In this document: piece after piece, positions 55,768 to 64,000 of the stretch
Position numbering within the stretch: position 1 is the first letter of the stretch
Layout of the letters: every line of letters starts with the position of its first letter
From: Adiantum capillus-veneris
Taxonomy: Eukaryota; Streptophyta; Polypodiopsida; Polypodiales; Pteridaceae
Direction: 5' to 3'
Assembly (NCBI GenBank): GCA_014529385.2
Contig: CM043962.1
Coordinates: 46,009,598 to 46,073,597, forward strand
DNA length: 64,000 nt
Notes under the pieces: model-generated
What the model saw: the letters and a program-made list of their open reading frames with translations, nothing else
The model's database searches: none
What the model was told of the DNA's origin: nothing
Translations under genes and position numbers: made by a program

Positions 55768-56354
55768 TTGAGGGAAGATCAAAAAGTCCCCTGCTACTTA
55801 AGGTACATGGGAAGATCTTCATTGCAAATGAATATAGCCGCGACCTACAAGAATCTTTCCAAAAGATTAAAGATGCTATATCCATCTCACAGTAAAGGCA
55901 AAAGGCCCTGACCTTTAAAGAAAATGATTGGGTCTTGCTTAAATTTCCCAAGGCTCGGTTAAGGCACACGACATGCAAGAATCCTACGGGACATCAAAAG
56001 TACTATGCTAAACTAGCAAAAAGGTACTATGGCCCCTTTCAGATTCTTAAAAGCCAATCAATGAGATGGCTTATCAGCTCAAGTTGCCCAACCACTGGCT
56101 CATACACAATGCTTTCCATGTGAGCCTGTTAAAGCCTTACCAAGGAGAGCCACCCCAAGAAGCGACCATAGAAGAGACACCGGAGATTGAAGACGAAGAA
56201 GAGGTATTGTAGCCCGAGTCCATTCTCCAACATGAAGACAAGGTATTGAGAGGCGGTCTACTATATTTTATAGTTTCCGAGACAGACAGCTATTTTTATG
56301 GAAATCGAGGACGGGATAGATTTAGACGAGACGATCGCGTCTAGGTGGGTGTAA
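55686..56354 (+). pseudogene. Gypsy pol C-terminal tail
   Basis: The tail continues YNNTVHTSTEKAPFEV, then DWVLLKFPKARLRH and KLAKRYYGPFQILK, a GPF-type module. Text at 56180-56270 (EEVL-stop-PESILQHEDKVLRGG) resembles the start of a chromodomain-like tail. The last frame EDGIDLDETIASRWV ends with TAA overlapping the presumed LTR start. Several frame changes are present. Confidence 0.75.
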
Positions 56355-57100
56355 GCACCTCAAAACTTTCTATTTTTGGACAAAAATGATAAACAAGTTA
56401 TTTTTGAAAATCTTACAATAATATATTTAACATTGGCTCATCAAAGCTGAAAAAACTGCCAAAAATAGTAACTTTTTGTTTATGACCAAAATGGCATGAT
56501 ATGTATTCCATTACATGGCGATCCCCTTTCCAAGGGTGGCAGAGACCTTGCACCTATGACACAAACCCAGCGAGAGACATAGAGTGCAGCTTGGCAATTT
56601 CCATTAGAATGCAATTTTATTGTAGCTCACCTCCAACACACTTTCTACACACACACAGAGACACACACAAACAGTAGAAATATCTTGCTCTCACACTCTC
56701 TCTAGTGCACACTCTTGTCCCCATGTGATTGACTATTGGCCTTCCTCCAAGCCGTTGCTGCTCTCAACGCCTATTCACCTTCCTCAAAGGCGACCCCAGC
56801 ACCCTCCCGACTACTCATCACCTTGATTGAAAGCGACTACCAGGTGGAATGCCTAAAAACGCGTCTCCACAATATGGTAATATAGATAACTGGGGTTTAA
56901 GTGCATGTATCAAATGATTTTCACCTACTTTTCCACAAATACATGTGCTTGTTCTATACTCTCTCATAGCTTGGATAGCCCACAAAGATGTATGATCTAT
57001 TTATTCACTATTTGCTTTATAAAGCGTTACTTGCCAAAAAGAATCCTTTCAACTTGTAGCCAAAGGGCACAATCTCTACCACTTTTTAAGGTTAATTAGC
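56350..57100 (+). repeat. Probable 3' LTR of Gypsy element (end not found)
   Basis: TGTAAGCACC follows a ctaggtggg purine run and overlaps the pol stop codon, as in the minus-strand chromovirus at 27288. No matching copy was found upstream, so length and end are unknown. Confidence 0.45.
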
Positions 57101-57364
57101 AACGTTTGATGGTGCTAGCTAAACTTATAAAATTTTACCATTTCTCTTCAAGGTAAGTTCAAGATTTAGTAGAAATTTGAAAATTTAACGGAAAAATACA
57201 TTTAAGGGCAACACAATGCCAATAGTCCAAACTTTGATAACGAAGCCTCTAAATATATTCAGTGGCTAATAATGAAAGATTAAAAGCAACTCTTAAGGTC
57301 TACATTACATTGAGTCTTACCACGCACCGAGCGAGTTTTTTCGAGCAAAGACAAACCCGAGCAA

Positions 57365-57480
57365 GTGTTTGTACCCAATATAGTAAATTTTATCATCAAC
57401 AAAATATGGCGAGTTCTCTTTGAAACTTTTGGCACAAAGTTAAATTTTTCATTCACTTTTCATCCAAAGTCAGATGGTAT
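57365..57480 (+). pseudogene. Gypsy integrase scrap
   Basis: WRVLFETFGTKLNFSFTFHP followed by KSDG is the integrase core segment before the catalytic Glu. Nothing else of the element is recognisable nearby. Confidence 0.75.
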
Positions 57481-57599
57481 TTATTGTTTGTTATATATTG
57501 ATGCACTACAACAAAAAGAGTTTTCAATGGAATATAGACTACCTCCTGAATACCAAAAGATCAAAGTTTTCTTTTTTTAAAAATAGCACAATACTTGAA

Positions 57600-58629
57600 A
57601 ATATTATGTTCTAGCTCAATCTCTATTTATCTAACTGTAATCGCCTCTGTTTCTACTCTTCTTTGGCTTGGATTTTTCTCACTTGGGCTTCACATGAAGT
57701 AAGATTGATAGACTAATAAGAGCTTTAGACCTTTACTTAATGCTCAAGTCATCCTATGTTTATTTTTGTAAGGTAAGTGCTCCCTTGTCTAGTACTTTGG
57801 TTCTTGATTGTCATTTATACTTGAGAGCATGTGAATTCTTCCTCCTCGTAGCCACACCAATTTGATAGCAATTTATTGCACCTCATTAGTTCATTTATAC
57901 ACCAATCATCCCTTCCATGTCTCCTTGCCCTGCCCATACTACAAGGTTGTGATCTTCATACAAGAGTACCCTTTTTACACGACACATGCATGTCCAACAA
58001 ACACCTTTTGTTATGAAAGACTTCTTTTGTTACAATAAAATCATGTTTTTCTTTAACTGACCAATATATGCCTTTTAATCAATTTACAAAAACAACAATC
58101 AAAATTAATAGAGTACTATAGCTAAACTTTTCTATAAAGACATCATCATAATTGAAATAAGTTAGTTGGAAACAAATAAAATATTGAGGATCCTTTTACC
58201 ATACAATGTGACAACTTCAAAGCGTCAATTGAACAACTTCTTTCACAAAGATTGAAGATGCTGCTCCTTTCCATTTTGAATCATTGTTTGAAAAAATATG
58301 GCAGATGTGAGGAAGGCCATAGCATCCACCACACAATGGGCACATCATCGTCGGAATATGCTTTACATCTTTGGTCCTGTGGAATATTCATGCCGCTACC
58401 AATTATAAGAGGTGAATTCAGATCCAATCTATGAGCATGCCATACCTTAAAAGGTGGTACTAGAGCCTTCTTCAAATCTAGAACGATAGTTTCAACAAGA
58501 GAGAAGGTCACTGCAGTGACTTTGCATACTAATTTGTTTGCAACAAATTTAGTTTGTTCTGAGCTTGTGTCTGCTCTAGATAAGGTGGTACCCATCATAA
58601 AGAACAATGCTAAGTGAGAGAAGATGCTT

Positions 58630-58632
<3 letters not shown>
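57600..58632. other. No gene recognised
   Basis: AT-rich. A minus-strand frame at 58281-58600 (VPPFKVWHAHRLDLNSPLI ...) was not recognised. Confidence 0.5.

Positions 58633-58710
<78 letters not shown>
58633..58710. repeat. (CT)n microsatellite
   Basis: About 39 units. Confidence 0.97.
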
Positions 58711-58713
<3 letters not shown>

Positions 58714-58957
58714 AAAATGAGAAACAATATCACTATCATTGACAAAAACTTCATTAAAAATCAGGCATTAAGTGTATTTTTAAGGGCCAAATTTGAAAAT
58801 TACAAGCTAGTTTTGAGGGTGGTATTGAAGGAAACTGGCTAAATTTGGAGGATTTTAGCGTAAAACTTGGTAAAAATCCAAATTTTTTGTTAAAATATTC
58901 AATGTTGTTTTTTCCATTGGTTCCTACAAAAGGTTTTGGTGAACACTTCCTTGCAGG

Positions 58958-58960
<3 letters not shown>

Positions 58961-59020
<60 letters not shown>
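58961..59020. repeat. (CT)n microsatellite
   Basis: About 30 units, 250 bases after the previous tract. Confidence 0.97.
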
Positions 59021-59024
<4 letters not shown>

Positions 59025-59379
59025 GTCACGAGGATAGAGGATCCTTGGAACACCATTACTTTTCAAGTCATAACTAGAACTCTTATTAATTATTTCAGTA
59101 TTCAGATCTCCACTTAAAATTTTAATTGGTCTGCATCTTCCAATCATTCAAATTGTCTTGCTAGAAAGTGGATATTTACAGCATGCCTCCATCAATGCTG
59201 ATGACTAGCCTGTCGTACGGATATGGCACATAAAAAAGAAGCTAAACTATAAACTATCAGATATTGGCTCAACCTAAAACACCAGTCAACAAGCAGAATG
59301 GGCATGTTTTTTCCTCCAACGCATTTCTCACAATTGCATCGGTATGATCAACACACTTTTGGAGGCCCATTTGCTTCAT

Positions 59380-59760
59380 AGAGCCATGTACGTCTATGGC
59401 AGTGAGTGTTTCCTACTGCATAACATCTTTAACAAGCCAATCCAAGGCATCAAGTGAGATAGCATAGAGCAAAGGATAATGTGGGCACCCTTGTCTTATG
59501 GATTTATGCAATGGAATAACATTTGTAAGAGTACCATTAAATTCTAGCTGACACACTCCCAAAAAGAATGTGAAAAAGAATCTATCCAAACCCATATCAT
59601 ATAGACTTTGAAGTATGAAGTCCCATTCAATTCTATCATCGCCTTATCATACGCTTTGTGGCCGATTGTTTGTGAGAAGATCTTCTAGAAGAGAGTTTTT
59701 TGTAATTTTGCAATGCAGTGATCAGCATCATATCTAATAAGAAATGAATTGTTATGTTCT
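59380..59760 (-). pseudogene. LINE reverse transcriptase scrap
   Basis: On the minus strand AYDKAMIEL-type text, then VCQLEFNGTLTNVIPLHKSI and RQGCPHYPLLYAISLDAL form the non-LTR RT block around the RQGCP motif. A preceding KAYD equals the first catalytic region. Two or more frame changes. It differs from the LINE at 21.6 kb (RQGCP with HKSI against KQGCPLSP), so it is another LINE lineage. Confidence 0.75.
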
Positions 59761-60149
59761 TCGAATGTTGTACGCTGGTGCTAGTACTACTACTTGTAGT
59801 CAACTGAAATATTGATAGCTGAAGGAATCATATTATAGTAGTGCAATCTGCCGCTCATGCCTCCTGCTTCTTCCCAATATCGGATGGCCAATTAGCTCTT
59901 GCTTCCTAATTGCACCTGCATGATTTACTACTTGACTTCCGCCATCCAATGCTCGGTTGTATCATGCAACCTTGTTGCTACAGTATGAGGTATTAATGTA
60001 CGTGCAAGTGCCAACTTTGATCGCTCAACCCCAACCAGTCTCAATCCGTCTTCTTGCCATCCATCATGATCCTTCGTCTTGCCATCGACCGAGATCTTGC
60101 CCCTAGTCTAGTGTGTGATTGTTCTGCATTTTGCATGAGTTGTTGCATA
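59761..60149. other. No gene recognised
   Basis: No feature was supported in this interval. Confidence 0.5.
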
Positions 60150-60449
60150 GATGAGCAAGAAAGTGCCCAAGGCCGAACTCAAAACCACTCCCGATCCCGA
60201 CCCCAAGCCCGAGCCTAGAGGTGGCACTCAGATCCTCTATAGGGTCTCCTCCAGCCTGCTCATCTTGTAAACCTCGGATACCACAAGGCCTGATGCTCTC
60301 AAGCGAGTATGGGACTACATCAAGGCTCACAAGCTATAGAGTAGTAGTGAGAAATCGCAAATCTTATGTGATCCTCCCCTTAAGAAGGCATATGGACGAG
60401 ACAATGTTAGTGCTCAAGTACTTGAGTCCCCACTTGTCAGCACATTTTT
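60150..60449 (+). pseudogene. SWIB/MDM2-domain protein pseudogene
   Basis: The ATG at 60150 opens a frame with a basic, Pro-rich start (KTTPDPDPKPEPRGGTQILY), then, after a TAA, TSDTTRPDALKRVWDYIKAH, then KL-stop-SSSEKSQILCDPPLKKAYGR. GTSD-like, R-x-x-x-x-K-x-VW-x-YI-K and ILCD-x-x-LK are the signature of SWIB domains, small helical folds found in SWI/SNF subunits and in plant organelle SWIB proteins. The stop after KL is a Gln position in the family (CAG to TAG). The domain end moves to another frame (KYLSPHLSAHFS, about 60418-60453). The coding stretch has no visible intron, so a retrocopy is possible. Confidence 0.75.
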
Positions 60450-60905
60450 CTGTTGATGCTATCAGGCTGTTGGCAATGCAGACGGCAGAGGGCAAAGAAA
60501 TAGAATTAAATCGTCAAATTGGACATGAGGGTAGAAAAGCTTATGATGGTTATAATCCTCAAGTAATTAAGCCAGCAGCTTCATGAGTGCAGCTAGCTGC
60601 TTGCGCTTATAGCAGAGTGTGTAACATCGTGATTTGCATTTGCAAATGTAGGTGTCCTTTGATCTTTACAGATACGCCTGCTCACTTGTGTCATGCAAGA
60701 GCAGCTAGCTGGGTGGATGGGGTTGCCAGAACTTCCCGGAGTACATATTCTACATGGGAGCCACAGTGAGAGAAGCTTAGATGCCGCGAGGTCAGAAGTC
60801 TACTTATGATTGCATTTGTAAGCTAGCCAAGGAGCCAAAAGCTGGCTGTGCGAGGAATCATGGTGACCTTCATCAACAGGCTGCTTATTGTCTCGGACAT
60901 ATTCG

Positions 60906-60908
<3 letters not shown>
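60450..60908. other. No gene recognised
   Basis: Open frames at 60470-60770 lack family features. Confidence 0.5.

Positions 60909-60994
<86 letters not shown>
60909..60994. repeat. (GT)n followed by (GA)n microsatellite
   Basis: About 35 GT units (60909-60979) pass directly into about 8 GA units. Confidence 0.96.
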
Positions 60995-60996
<2 letters not shown>

Positions 60997-61200
60997 AGAA
61001 TCACGATAAACTGGACCCGGCCATCTTTGCCTTGCCACTCGACCTCCACGCACAGGCACGCACACTTCGTGTATTATTTGTTTCCCTCTAGACACACACA
61101 GAGACACCCTCCTCGTCCAGCTGATAACCTATTTGAGAATTTGATGAGGCGAGCATTTCGGACCGAAAATCCCCCCTTTTGCCTCTCGCTCTCACAGTCC

Positions 61201-61256
61201 AAAGAAACTCTTTGAAAGAGCACGCACCAGCGCGCGCTCTTTCAAAGAGTTTCTTT
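61201..61256. repeat. Near-perfect hairpin, 25-bp arms
   Basis: 61201-61225 and 61232-61256 are reverse complements with one mismatch around a 6-base loop. The right arm ends six bases before a (GA)n tract. Confidence 0.93.

Positions 61257-61261
<5 letters not shown>

Positions 61262-61315
<54 letters not shown>
61262..61315. repeat. (GA)n microsatellite
   Basis: About 27 units. It is preceded by gagtttctttttga, a motif found again at about 62711-62724 between two GA tracts. Confidence 0.97.
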
Positions 61316-62183
<868 letters not shown>

Positions 62184-62648
62184 GGCACATCGTTTGTAGA
62201 GGTGATAGGGAAGCATCAGGTCTACGTGCTAGTATGGAGGCTGTTGGGAACTGGTGTGGAGGCACAACATAGCGACTGTAGGTGATAGGAGAGGGCCAAG
62301 TTTGGCATGAGTGAACGTGAGGCGTGCACATGGGTATGGGGGCTGCTGGGAGATGGTTAGAGGCAATACCATGCAAATGAGGGTGACTCAGGACGTGGAG
62401 ATTGTCCCAGGCAAGGCGGAGATGGAGTGGGAGTTGGAGGAAAAGGAGGTGGTGACTTTTGGTTTTTTGGGTTGAGGAAATCTTTAGAGTAATCAATTTT
62501 CCTTTAAAGGCTACCAGTATGTATGAGATAATAAGGTTTACTTTTTGAGAAATACTGTTTTTTTTAAAATATAATTGGATCAGCTTTTGTAATGCTTAAT
62601 TCTTTGTGTCAAGCAGTTCAAATTTTGGACACATCTAGTACAATATTC

Positions 62649-62649
<1 letters not shown>

Positions 62650-62713
<64 letters not shown>

Positions 62714-62742
62714 TTTCTTTTTGATTGAGAGAGAGAGAGAGA
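62650..62742. repeat. (GA)n microsatellite in two blocks
   Basis: 62650-62709 and about 62726-62742, with gagtttctttttgatt between. Confidence 0.95.
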
Positions 62743-63129
62743 GGGGGAGAGAAGTGTGATTACGCATTGCACCTCTCCTAAGTCCGAAGGTCTCCTTTTG
62801 CTACTTCTACGCATCCCTAACAGAAGTTCTGAACTCTTTGCCTCGCAGGAGCACGTGCTCTCCCTCCCCGGCCTCGCTTAGTCCAACAACCACGACGATT
62901 CTTCACACTGGATGCTTAATTGGGTTGGGAAAAACCTACTCAAGCCTCAACATCAAAAATGATGGTGCGACAAGAGATTAGCTTGGGCTACGTTAACATG
63001 CAAAAACTCTCCTTGTGATAAAGTACAAGGTCGTGTGACGCACATCAGCACATATATTTTGATCATACAGCATGCACGATCTCCGCCTCCTCAGCCTCTT
63101 CCCTCCCAGCCTTCCCTCGCCCATATACG

Positions 63130-64000
<871 letters not shown>

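Larger units (their letters stand above)
51831..56349 (+). mobile_element. Gypsy LTR retrotransposon, decayed (plus strand)
   Basis: PBS, short gag with zinc knuckle, protease, RT, RNase H, integrase and C-terminal tail follow in Gypsy order. Many stops and frameshifts occur in gag and RT. The integrase and protease parts are still long open frames. A 3' LTR start TGTAAGCACC is seen at 56350. Confidence 0.9.

Noticed and set aside
56350..57360. Matching LTR pair for the plus-strand Gypsy element
   Set aside because: The start at 56350 was compared by eye with 50180-51830 and no shared block was found, so only a putative 3' LTR start is reported.

Overview
The window is nuclear DNA of a land plant with a large, transposon-filled genome. 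The elements are of plant type: a Copia element with an initiator-Met PBS, chromodomain and GPY/F Gypsy elements, two LINE lineages, a LARD-like element and a gag-only LTR family. There are many long (CT)n/(GA)n tracts. No intact host gene, rRNA or canonical tRNA gene was found. The GPY/F type of integrase end and the unusual DNA-transposon proteins fit a fern, lycophyte or bryophyte better than a flowering plant, but that placement is inference.

Layout. 1-5212: minus-strand Copia element, with its 3' LTR cut by the window edge and three or more nonsense or frame breaks in gag-pol. It sits in an older GPY/F-type Gypsy element (5213-12123). That older element also holds a complete 5.37-kb non-coding LTR element (5399-10769; 490-bp LTRs, PBS, 5-bp ATTCA target duplication) carrying a subtilisin-protease exon fragment. 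13.4-14.4 kb: the 3' end of a diverged relative of that non-coding element. 15.3-18 kb: a decayed minus-strand DNA-transposon-like protein gene. 20.1-21.3 kb: unrecognised ORF remnants. 21.58-23.39 kb: 5'-truncated LINE ending in (CT)n. 25.9-26.4 kb: gag fragment. 27.2-31.3 kb: minus-strand chromodomain Gypsy without protease, which splits an older LTR (26993-27165 and 31878-33443). 33.8-43.5 kb: LTR-internal-LTR-internal-LTR array of a gag-only family with about 2-kb LTRs.

43.7-50.2 kb: a composite region with a plus-strand multi-exon pseudogene ending in an FCP1/NIF-type phosphatase-like domain, a minus-strand decayed transposase, and AAGTGCT-type repeats present in opposite orientations at the two ends. 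50.2-56.4 kb: decayed plus-strand Gypsy (PBS, protease, RT, RNase H, integrase, C-terminal tail). 57.4 kb: integrase scrap. 59.4-59.8 kb: minus-strand LINE RT scrap. 60.15-60.45 kb: SWIB-domain pseudogene. 58.6-63.3 kb is unusually rich in long dinucleotide tracts, with a 25-bp-arm hairpin at 61201-61256.

None of these genes form an operon or pathway. The window records successive nested insertions, decay and capture of host gene pieces.
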